Source of the DNA: an uncultured Prevotellaceae bacterium
Lineage (GTDB): Bacteria; Bacteroidota; Bacteroidia; Bacteroidales; Bacteroidaceae
Length of the DNA: 44,422 nt
Reading direction: 5' to 3'
Assembly (NCBI GenBank): GCA_946540735.1
Contig: CAMNIN010000028.1
Coordinates: 1-44,422 of the forward strand
The notes beneath the pieces are model-generated. The model did no database searches, was not told where the DNA came from, and worked only from the letters and a program-made list of their open reading frames with translations. Positions within the stretch are counted from its first letter, which is position 1. Every line of letters begins with the position of its first letter. Of the stretch, positions 8,826 through 15,434 are shown piece by piece. The position numbers and the translations under genes were made by a program.

Positions 8826-9212
8826 TTATTCTTCAATGGTGACTGTAAAAAGAGACACGACAGTACCTTCCACTTCCACCGAAAGAACATAGTCGCCTAA
8901 CTCATATTCAGAGAGATCGTAATTGAACACTTGCCCTGGGGTCGCACTCGCTTCCTCATCGATGTACGTGATTCCATTTCTGGTAAGCGACATGCGAACA
9001 TTAGCTATCGTATCATTGATGATAATCTGAAGTTCGCAGTCATCCTCTACAGATCCGATAGTCACCCATTCATACACCGGGCCCCTACGAGGACCTTGGG
9101 AATCCATCGTGGTATTGCTCTCAACATAAATTTTCTTCTTGGCATACGTCGTAGCAGGAAAACTGGCCAGCAAGAAACAACTCAGCACTAAATAAATAAT
9201 ATTCTTCATCAT
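8826..9212 (-). CDS. DUF3244-like small secreted protein, first gene of the Rhs operon
   Basis: The chosen start is the ATG at 9212 (or the adjacent one at 9209), giving 128 residues. A longer frame to 9278 would start upstream of the promoter found at 9245-9274 and is rejected. The signal peptide is NIIYLVLSCFLLASFPATTYA, followed by KKKIYVESN. The rest is a small beta-sandwich-like sequence ending GQVFNYDLSEYELGDYVLSV and FTVTIEE, which fits DUF3244 family members of Bacteroides and Prevotella (about 120-130 residues; function unknown). The gene lies 9 bases before the T9SS-like gene. Confidence 0.7.
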   Translation of the reverse strand: MMKNIIYLVLSCFLLASFPATTYAKKKIYVESNTTMDSQGPRRGPVYEWVTIGSVEDDCELQIIINDTIANVRMSLTRNGITYIDEEASATPGQVFNYDLSEYELGDYVLSVEVEGTVVSLFTVTIEE

Positions 9213-9244
9213 GTTATTCGTTAAGGTTAGACAAATAGATGCCG

Positions 9245-9274
9245 CAAATATAAGCGAAAAAAAGATATGCACAA
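9245..9274 (-). promoter_or_regulatory. Bacteroidetes-type promoter of the Rhs operon
   Basis: On the minus strand TTG (9274-9272), 19 bases, then TATATTTG (9252-9245) matches the TTTG-N19-TAnnTTTG consensus of the major sigma factor in Bacteroidetes. It lies 33 bases before the DUF3244 start and is the only such pair found upstream of the five-gene operon. Confidence 0.7.
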
Positions 9275-9294
9275 GCATTTAAAAGGGGAAAATG

Positions 9295-9310
9295 GAAACG
9301 TTAGCGTTTC
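9295..9310. promoter_or_regulatory. 16-bp palindrome between the Rhs operon and the TPR-HTH regulator
   Basis: GAAACG-TTAG-CGTTTC is a perfect inverted repeat 20 bases upstream of the -33 box of the Rhs operon promoter, in the 290-bp gap shared with the divergent regulator gene. It could bind a dimeric regulator. It resembles the AACG-TTTA-CGTT sequence at 21984-21995 in front of the LacI-type gene, but the protein that binds it is unknown. Confidence 0.4.
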
Positions 9311-9463
9311 GCCGAAAAACGCACTTAACACATTGTTTTCATGAATGTTAGGAAAAGTAAATAAAAAATCTTAACTGAAAATAAAACGCCTTGGGCGGTG
9401 ACAGAGCGGCGAAACAGAGTCAAAAATGAGGGGGCGAGTGATGGTTTTCAGCTATGAATATGC

Positions 9464-9471
9464 TAATTTTG
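9464..9471 (+). promoter_or_regulatory. -7 box (TAATTTTG) of the TPR-HTH gene
   Basis: TAATTTTG fits TAnnTTTG and lies 32 bases before the gene start. No convincing TTTG is present 19 bases upstream, so expression may be weak or need an activator. Confidence 0.4.
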
Positions 9472-9502
9472 CACCATATCCATTAACACCTCAACATGGC
9501 AG

Positions 9503-11224
9503 ATGATCATGAACAAATTTCCTGAATCCATCCTTCTCACCCTACTGCTCATCACGGGATGCACCACATCACCTGACTCGAACATACTGAGCGAGATCGA
9601 CTCACTCGTGGCCGCAGAGGAATATGACTCCGCTCACCATGAGATCGTGAGAACAAAAGGCCGCTTCGACAGACCACAAGACTTGGCACACTACCAACTC
9701 CTGCTCGCCAAAACAAGCTACCTCACCTACAACACCCTCCCGTCGGACTCCATCATCGACCAAGCCATTGCGTTTTATGAGAAAGCCAACGAACCACTAA
9801 AACTGGCTGACGCCTACTATTACAAGGCTGCATGCTCGCATGAGAGACGAGATTACGCACAAGCCATCCGATACTACAAAAAAGCTGAGGAGGAGGCACA
9901 GAAGACTGATGACCTCGCCTTGAAGTATAAAATAGCGGAATCGATCGTAAAAATCAACAGCCAAAACAACAATGACAGACTGCAGCTGAACTATGCCCAT
10001 CAAGCACTACAGATCGCCCTGGAATCCGGCAACAAGAACTGGATGGCTTATTCCTACTTCAACCTCTGCAGAGCCTATCAGAACATCGGGGATATAGACA
10101 GCATGACGAATTACGCCAAGCAGCTGATCACACGACTCGATGATATTTATCCAGAAGACAAACCTGCTTTCTTGTCATGCATCGGATATATGTATTATAA
10201 AAAAAGTGATTGGCAACTGGCGAAAAAGTATTATAAGGAATCGCTCGACCTCCAGAAGACCGCTCACACCATGGTCAATCTGGCTGATGTCTATGTCAAG
10301 GAAGGAAATGAGAAAGAGGCTTACAAACTCTGGGGAAAAGCATTCCTAATGAACGACTGCAAAGTAAAGGACATCATCATGTTTAACATGCTACAATATG
10401 ATCTCGACCATCACAGAAACCTGGAGGATGCCTGCGACCGGCTATATGGGCTATATATCACGAAAGACAGCATGGAGAACGCTTTGAGAGACAGGACAAT
10501 ACAAGAAATGCAACAACAATATGACCAGGATCGGGAGAAAAACAATGCCAACAAGAGACAAATGAAGTGGATGATGGCGACCTTGACTTTAACGCTCATC
10601 ATCATTTGCCTCTTGACTTATCTGAAATACCGCAAGCAAAAAGCTACTCTCCAGATGGCAGAACAGCAATCGCTCATCAACACTTACATGAGCGAGGCCC
10701 ATTTCTTAAAGGCAAAGGTGCAAGACAAAGAAGCACTCATCAAAGAATACAAGAAGAAACTGCAAACGAGCCAAAAGGAAGAGGGGAAACTGACCGATGA
10801 GGAAGCTAAACACCAGCTTGAAATGATTGAGAAATATAGAACCCAGATCCAAGAACTTGAATGTGAACGCGAAGAGGCCTTGGAAAAAATAGACAAGCTG
10901 AACGACACCGTCAGGGACCTTGTCAAACAGGCAGCTCCACGCTTGAACCATGGGAAAATCCTATATGACTCCATAGTGGAAAACGGATCAGCCGGGAAAT
11001 GGAGCAACGAGGACTACAAATGCTTCATCGAATACTACAAAGCAATAGACCTGGCGAACTACAAACGGATTGAAAAAGAATATCCTCACCTGACGTTGAG
11101 GAATTCACTTTTTCTCATTCTCCATGAAATGGGAAAGAACGATGATGAGGTGGAACAAATCATGGGGCTTTCTCACGAGGGCATCAGGTCGACCAGATTC
11201 AGGATTCGCAGCAAAAAGAGATGA
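9503..11224 (+). CDS. Membrane-anchored TPR regulator with C-terminal HTH
   Basis: A 573-residue protein (an ATG two codons later, at 9509, is an alternative start). A lipoprotein signal ends in L-I-T-G-C20. Residues about 30-330 are TPR-like helical pairs (AYYYKAACSHERRDYAQAIR, YYKESLDLQKTA). One membrane helix spans about 356-374 (MMATLTLTLIIICLLTYLKY), followed by a basic segment, a long coiled coil (about 385-480) and a C-terminal HTH-like segment (LTLRNSLFLILHEMGKNDDE to GLSHEGIRSTRFRIRSKK) that resembles LuxR/sigma region 4. The layout suggests that the TPRs sense something in the periplasm and the HTH acts in the cytoplasm. Such proteins recur in Bacteroidetes; targets are mostly unknown. 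It is divergent from the Rhs operon and may control it (inference). Confidence 0.75.
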   Translation: MIMNKFPESILLTLLLITGCTTSPDSNILSEIDSLVAAEEYDSAHHEIVRTKGRFDRPQDLAHYQLLLAKTSYLTYNTLPSDSIIDQAIAFYEKANEPLKLADAYYYKAACSHERRDYAQAIRYYKKAEEEAQKTDDLALKYKIAESIVKINSQNNNDRLQLNYAHQALQIALESGNKNWMAYSYFNLCRAYQNIGDIDSMTNYAKQLITRLDDIYPEDKPAFLSCIGYMYYKKSDWQLAKKYYKESLDLQKTAHTMVNLADVYVKEGNEKEAYKLWGKAFLMNDCKVKDIIMFNMLQYDLDHHRNLEDACDRLYGLYITKDSMENALRDRTIQEMQQQYDQDREKNNANKRQMKWMMATLTLTLIIICLLTYLKYRKQKATLQMAEQQSLINTYMSEAHFLKAKVQDKEALIKEYKKKLQTSQKEEGKLTDEEAKHQLEMIEKYRTQIQELECEREEALEKIDKLNDTVRDLVKQAAPRLNHGKILYDSIVENGSAGKWSNEDYKCFIEYYKAIDLANYKRIEKEYPHLTLRNSLFLILHEMGKNDDEVEQIMGLSHEGIRSTRFRIRSKKR

Positions 11225-11232
11225 ATGCAGGC

Positions 11233-11265
11233 AAAAAAGGGGAAGCGAAAAGCTCCCCCTTTTTT
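11233..11265. terminator. Bidirectional rho-independent terminator
   Basis: A GGGG(A)AGC / GCTCCCC hairpin with a GAAAA loop is flanked by A6 on the left and T6 on the right. It serves both the TPR-HTH gene and the convergent MFS gene. Confidence 0.85.
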
Positions 11266-11286
11266 AGATGATATAAATAAACAGAA

Positions 11287-12759
11287 TTAGTCTTCGACAA
11301 CGACTGGCTTGTACTTCGGCACAAGGGTCTTCATGACACACCAACCGATGAGATAGGCCACGGCGCAGAAACAGAAGACAATCATATAAGCTGCAGGCTT
11401 GCCGTCGTAACCCAAGAAAGTGAAAGCCTCACCCTGCCCTTCGGCGTAGGTGAAGAGATTACCAGAGATCTTGTTAATCAGCATGGAACCCAGACCACCG
11501 GCCATGGCACCGATACCAGTGATGGTGGCAATGGTGGATTTGGGGAACATGTCGCCCACGGTGGAGAAGATGTTGGCAGACCATGCCTGATGACCGGCAC
11601 CGGCCAAACCAATGATGATGGCAGGCCACCAAGCCGGATCAATGGGGCTGGCCTCCCACATGGCCAAAGGCTGTGCGAAAAGAGCAAACAGCGGGAAGAA
11701 AGCAAAGATCAGCATGGCCAGCATACGACCGGCATAAGGATTCATGCCGCGCTTCTCGACGAAGAGCTTTGGCAAGTATCCACCGAAGATGGAGAGGACG
11801 GTCACAATGAAATACAGGGTGAAGATGAGCAGTTGGCCCATGCCGGAACTTGACTTGTAGCCAAACTGATCGGAGAAATAAGCCGGAGCCCAGAAGAGAT
11901 AGAACCACCACACACCATCGGTCATGAACTTACCGACGATAAACGACCACGTCTGCTTGAAGGTGAAACACTTCGCAAAACTAATGGCAGGTCCCTCATC
12001 GTTAGCATCCTTAGGATCTTCCTCAGTCTCTGCATCCTGGTTGATGTAAGTGAGCTCAGCGGCATTGACGTGCTTGCTCTTGTTAGGTTTGTCGTAGATA
12101 AACATCCAGAGAGCCATCCACACGAAGCCCAGGGCACCGATGATGATGAAGGCCATTTCCCACCCGAAAGCCTCAGCCAACGGCGGGATGCTGATCGGGG
12201 CTGCCAAGGCACCGACAGATGCTCCGGCATTGAATATGGAGGTGGCGAAAGCACGGTCTTTCTTGGGGAAATACTCGGCTGTCACCTTGATGGCAGCAGG
12301 GAAGTTGCCGCTCTCACCCAGTGCGAGAATAGCACGGCAGAAGAGGAAGAGATAGACGCTCACGGTGGCGATGCTCAAAGCCGTCATCGATCCAGCTTCC
12401 ACAGCACGAAGGGCCATTACGCTGTCAAGACCCTCATACTTCATGGTCACCCATCCGCAGGCAGCATGGAGGCATGCGCCAAGCGACCATACGAAGATGG
12501 CCCAAAGGTAACCTTTCTTGGTGCCCATCCAGTCGATGAACTTTCCGGCAAAGAGGCAGAACACGGCATAAAGGATGGAGAAGACCGATGTGATCGTGCC
12601 GTAGTCGGCATCGGTCCAGTGGAACTCGGGCGCGATGAAATCCTTCCACGTCAGCGAAAGCACTTGGCGGTCCATGTAGTTGACCGTGGTGGCGAAGAAG
12701 AGCATTGCGCAGATGACCCAACGATAATTGGTCATTTTAGTAGTTTGTATGGGACTCAT
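11287..12759 (-). CDS. MFS transporter, hexuronate (ExuT)/anion:cation symporter type
   Basis: A 490-residue protein with about 12 membrane segments. The start at 12759 gives MSPIQTTKMTNYRW; the second ATG (12735) is also possible. MFS signatures are visible: NYMDRQVLSL in TM1, GKFIDWMGTKKGY in the loop 2-3, FCRAILALGESGNFPAAIK in TM4, and WAPAYFSDQFGY in the second half. These fit the ACS family (D-galacturonate/glucuronate, glucarate). The central loop is acidic (DAETEEDPKDANDEG). It would import a sugar acid by proton symport at the inner membrane. No uronate-degrading enzyme lies next to it, so the substrate is a family-level guess. A near-consensus promoter and phased direct repeats lie upstream. 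Confidence 0.8.
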   Translation of the reverse strand: MSPIQTTKMTNYRWVICAMLFFATTVNYMDRQVLSLTWKDFIAPEFHWTDADYGTITSVFSILYAVFCLFAGKFIDWMGTKKGYLWAIFVWSLGACLHAACGWVTMKYEGLDSVMALRAVEAGSMTALSIATVSVYLFLFCRAILALGESGNFPAAIKVTAEYFPKKDRAFATSIFNAGASVGALAAPISIPPLAEAFGWEMAFIIIGALGFVWMALWMFIYDKPNKSKHVNAAELTYINQDAETEEDPKDANDEGPAISFAKCFTFKQTWSFIVGKFMTDGVWWFYLFWAPAYFSDQFGYKSSSGMGQLLIFTLYFIVTVLSIFGGYLPKLFVEKRGMNPYAGRMLAMLIFAFFPLFALFAQPLAMWEASPIDPAWWPAIIIGLAGAGHQAWSANIFSTVGDMFPKSTIATITGIGAMAGGLGSMLINKISGNLFTYAEGQGEAFTFLGYDGKPAAYMIVFCFCAVAYLIGWCVMKTLVPKYKPVVVED

Positions 12760-12796
12760 AAAGATAAATGTGATTAAAAAATTTACATTCTATCTG

Positions 12797-12827
12797 CAAA
12801 GTTACTGCAAAATCAAGGCAATACAAA
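12797..12827 (-). promoter_or_regulatory. Promoter of the MFS gene
   Basis: On the minus strand TTTG (12827-12824), exactly 19 bases, then TAACTTTG (12804-12797). This is a full match to the Bacteroidetes consensus, 38 bases before the predicted start codon. Confidence 0.8.
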
Positions 12828-12855
12828 ATAAAATCCTCTCTTTTTTTATTTTTTG

Positions 12856-12887
12856 ACGATTCGGGTGTTGTTTTCAACGATTCGGGT
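12856..12887 (-). promoter_or_regulatory. Two 11-bp direct repeats spaced 21 bp, likely activator site
   Basis: ACCCGAATCGT (minus strand) occurs at 12887-12877 and again, without mismatch, at 12866-12856. The 21-bp period is two helical turns and places both copies on one face of the DNA. The near copy is 28 bases upstream of the -33 box. This fits a dimeric AraC/HTCS-like or response-regulator activator. Confidence 0.55.
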
Positions 12888-12904
12888 AAAATAGCGGATT
12901 GATG

Positions 12905-12938
12905 AAAAAGCAGCACACCTGCATTCGAGGTGTGCTGC
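12905..12938 (-). terminator. Rho-independent terminator after the zinc-ribbon genes
   Basis: A perfect 11-bp stem (12910-12920 with 12928-12938), 7-base loop, followed on the minus strand by T5 (12909-12905). It starts 12 bases after the stop of the 493-residue gene and ends that transcription unit. Confidence 0.85.
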
Positions 12939-12950
12939 CTGAAGGGTGAG

Positions 12951-14432
12951 TTATTGGTTGGGAATGCGGTCCACTTTTTGGAATTTGATACCGGTCCCAG
13001 ACCCGGAATTGGAGGGTTGGTTGGTGCTCTCGAAATGGAATCCCGTGCCCCCCTCATCGCGCTGGTAGCGTTCTTCGTTAGGACGCTCATCTCTTCGCCA
13101 ATCGCGCTTAGGCCGTTCAGGACGACGTGGTGGCTCCTGCCATTCATCATCCCTATCGGGACTCATACTCCGTCGTGGTGGTTCATTCCTCCTCACATTA
13201 TTGGTGGGCGGATTCATGGGTGCCGGGGGTGCGTCGCGCAATCCGGGAGGTGAAACGGGGTTGTTGTTGAGCGGTTCCACCTTCCCCTCCATGATGTTAA
13301 GGGTATACATGCCACGAGGTTTGTTGTTTGAATCGGCTGTTGTGATATAGAGCATGTAGTCGTCTTCTACATCGACATCGACACTGACCACCTTCTCAGA
13401 TGTACCCGCACCGGTAATCCTGACCGTCTCCGAGACATCGTTGTCGGCATCGTATTTGATCAACTGCCCCTCAAGGGTGTAATACATGCGGTGAAGGCCA
13501 TCCTCGTTATAAGTGACGATCACCTCAGCCCCTTCGGGCAGGCTCTCACGCACACTGTTGAGCAAATTCTGGGGAGTATTTGCTGCTTTCTGGGTATCCG
13601 ATCCGGTCTTATCCGTTTCAACCTCGGCCTTCTTCTCCTGAGAAGAATGGACAACCTCGGTATCGGGAGTTTTCTCATCGTCTTTTGAAAGCAGGAAGTA
13701 ACCCAGAAGACCAAGTACGATGAGTAAAAGGGCGACAAGAGCGATCAACACGTATTTCAGCGCATTGCTTTTCTTGGGAGAAGGGGGAACTGGAGTTGCA
13801 TATCCGCCTGGTTCTGTGGCACCATCAGGGAAGAGAGTCGGCTCGGGCTTAAGATCAGGACTAGGTTCGGGTTTGGGTTCGGGCCTGGGGTCGGGTTTGG
13901 GTTCGGGTTTGGGTTCGGGTTTGGGTTCGGGTTTGGGTTCAGATCTGAGATCGGGTCTGGAATCTGGCTTAGGCTCGGACTTAGGCACTACAGGTGGAAC
14001 GGGGATGGGCGTCACACTTGGCTGGGCGGTGCTCAATCTCTCTCCACATACCGGACAGGTCGCAAGGCCCACATCCACTGACTCGCCACAATAGGGGCAG
14101 GTCTGCTTGGAGGTAGTTGGAGGGGCAGGTTCGGCAGGGGCGACCGTGGGAGCCGGCACAGGCTCTGGAGCTGGCTCAGGCCCAGGAGTTGGCTCAGGCT
14201 CTGGAGCTGGCTCGGGCTGTGGAGCTGGAGCAGACTGGATGCTAAGACTCTCGCCACAGACAGGACAAACAGACAGGCTCGCATCCACCTCTTCTCCACA
14301 ATAAGGACAAGTCTTGATGTTTGCGGCCGCAATGGTTTGCTCCACAGGTTCATCACCTATTCTCTCACCGCAACAAGGACAGACGTACGCATTGTCATCT
14401 ATGAGTTCCGCACAAACAGGACATCTTTTCAT
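12951..14432 (-). CDS. Triple zinc-ribbon, proline-rich, single-pass membrane protein
   Basis: A 493-residue protein. Three CxxC-x10-CxxC zinc ribbons: C4/C7/C18/C21, C42/C45/C56/C59 and C112/C115/C126/C129. They are separated by Pro-Glu/Ala repeats (about 69-105), and a second Pro-Lys-Glu tract covers about 150-195. One membrane helix (KYVLIALVALLLIVLGLLGY) lies at about 222-247, followed by a domain of about 110 residues with no recognised family (LNSVRESLPEGAEVIVTYNEDGL) and a basic, disordered tail rich in Arg, Pro and Glu. With no signal peptide, the ribbons should be cytoplasmic and the C-terminal part outside. It follows the other zinc-ribbon gene by 42 bases. Function not recognised. 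Confidence 0.7.
   Translation of the reverse strand: MKRCPVCAELIDDNAYVCPCCGERIGDEPVEQTIAAANIKTCPYCGEEVDASLSVCPVCGESLSIQSAPAPQPEPAPEPEPTPGPEPAPEPVPAPTVAPAEPAPPTTSKQTCPYCGESVDVGLATCPVCGERLSTAQPSVTPIPVPPVVPKSEPKPDSRPDLRSEPKPEPKPEPKPEPKPDPRPEPKPEPSPDLKPEPTLFPDGATEPGGYATPVPPSPKKSNALKYVLIALVALLLIVLGLLGYFLLSKDDEKTPDTEVVHSSQEKKAEVETDKTGSDTQKAANTPQNLLNSVRESLPEGAEVIVTYNEDGLHRMYYTLEGQLIKYDADNDVSETVRITGAGTSEKVVSVDVDVEDDYMLYITTADSNNKPRGMYTLNIMEGKVEPLNNNPVSPPGLRDAPPAPMNPPTNNVRRNEPPRRSMSPDRDDEWQEPPRRPERPKRDWRRDERPNEERYQRDEGGTGFHFESTNQPSNSGSGTGIKFQKVDRIPNQ
13864..13985. repeat. Short tandem repeat coding the Pro-Lys-Glu-Pro tract
   Basis: Degenerate 12-bp units of the GGGTTTGGGTTC kind (plus strand) encode PEPK repeats. 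Several adjacent units are identical, so slippage could change the linker length without loss of frame in steps of 12 bp. Confidence 0.6.
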
Positions 14433-14474
14433 GATGGTGAAACGTTTGGGTTATACATTGATATCATTACGCTA

Positions 14475-15377
14475 TTATACCTTTCTCCTGGAGAGATTGC
14501 GATAGATAACCGCCTGACAGCCCAAATTGATGACCATATAGGCAGCCAAGAGGACGACGGACAAAATGGTTCCCACAAAGGCCAGTTTGATCATACCAAA
14601 GAGGAATGTCAACAGCCAAAGAGCGACCATCAACACCATGTAAAGCACAAACGATACGCCAAATATGGTCCACTTGTAGCCATAGGTGATCTTGTTGCTT
14701 TGTATCAAGGCATCGGAGGGAGAGATCTCTTTGTCGATCATCAGATACAGAGCCTGCGACCATCCTATAGAGATAATGATTCCGGGGATGATCAAGAACA
14801 GGAACGCTGGGAAAAGCGACATGAACATCAGCCCGAGCAAGGTGAAGAATTCTCCCATATACTTGCGGTATTTCCCATCGAAAAGGAAAGTGGGACTGAT
14901 CGTCTTGTTGGCATTCTTGCTGAACTCGATCGGCAGCGTCATCATGCCGATAGTCGTTCCGACGTTGATGTAAGGAATCCAAAAAGTCAGGATATAGAGG
15001 ATATAGGCCAAGAACAACTGGAGAAAATTCTTGAGGCCTATCTGGATTCCTTCGGACAGGACACCGCCAAGGGTGATGACAGGACCGTATTGTCCATCTG
15101 CATCATAAGCGGCGGTATCAGCGGCGTAGGAACTATCCTGCCGGGCAGACTCTTGCCCATATCCAAAGCCCTGCTGTTGACGGCGGGCTTCCTCCTGACG
15201 ACGGGCTTCCTCCTGACGGCGGGCCTCCTCCTGACGGCGGGCCTCCTCAGCAGCATTGGTCTGGTTTTGATCTACAGATGGAACGACCGAATCGAACCAA
15301 TAGCCACAGTAGCGGCATTTGCGCGCTACAGACTTGATCATTTGTCCGCATTTGGGACATCTTTTCATATCTTCCAT
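14475..15377 (-). CDS. Zinc-ribbon multi-pass membrane protein
   Basis: A 300-residue protein (ATG at 15377; the Met at codon 4 is also possible). The N-terminal zinc ribbon is C7/C10/C21/C24, followed by EEARRQ repeats (residues 44-67) and a polar linker. From about residue 95 a membrane domain with about five hydrophobic segments follows: FLQLFLAYILYILTFWI, FTLLGLMFMSLFPAFLFLII, IFGVSFVLYMVLMVALWLLT and FVGTILSVVLLAAYMVINLG. The fold resembles DUF4013/GlpQ-type membrane-domain proteins (inference). It lies 57 bases after the GH2 gene with no terminator between, so it could receive read-through, and 42 bases before the second zinc-ribbon gene. The two probably act together in an unknown envelope role. 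Confidence 0.7.
   Translation of the reverse strand: MEDMKRCPKCGQMIKSVARKCRYCGYWFDSVVPSVDQNQTNAAEEARRQEEARRQEEARRQEEARRQQQGFGYGQESARQDSSYAADTAAYDADGQYGPVITLGGVLSEGIQIGLKNFLQLFLAYILYILTFWIPYINVGTTIGMMTLPIEFSKNANKTISPTFLFDGKYRKYMGEFFTLLGLMFMSLFPAFLFLIIPGIIISIGWSQALYLMIDKEISPSDALIQSNKITYGYKWTIFGVSFVLYMVLMVALWLLTFLFGMIKLAFVGTILSVVLLAAYMVINLGCQAVIYRNLSRRKV
15177..15248. repeat. Four 18-bp tandem repeats (EEARRQ codons)
   Basis: Four nearly identical 18-bp units encode EEARRQ x4 in the linker behind the zinc ribbon. They can gain or lose units in frame. Confidence 0.75.
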
Positions 15378-15434
15378 GGTTGACGATAGTTTTGGTTTAT
15401 AAATAGACGAACAAATCTCTTACATATTCTGGGG

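Noticed and set aside
9496..9525. Nine-codon frame from ATG 9496 overlapping the start of the TPR-HTH gene
   Set aside because: It could be a regulatory leader peptide, but nothing beyond a chance ATG supports it.
13864..14230. Regular repeats considered as a CRISPR array
   Set aside because: The repeats are short, degenerate, without spacers, and encode Pro-rich linkers in a real gene.
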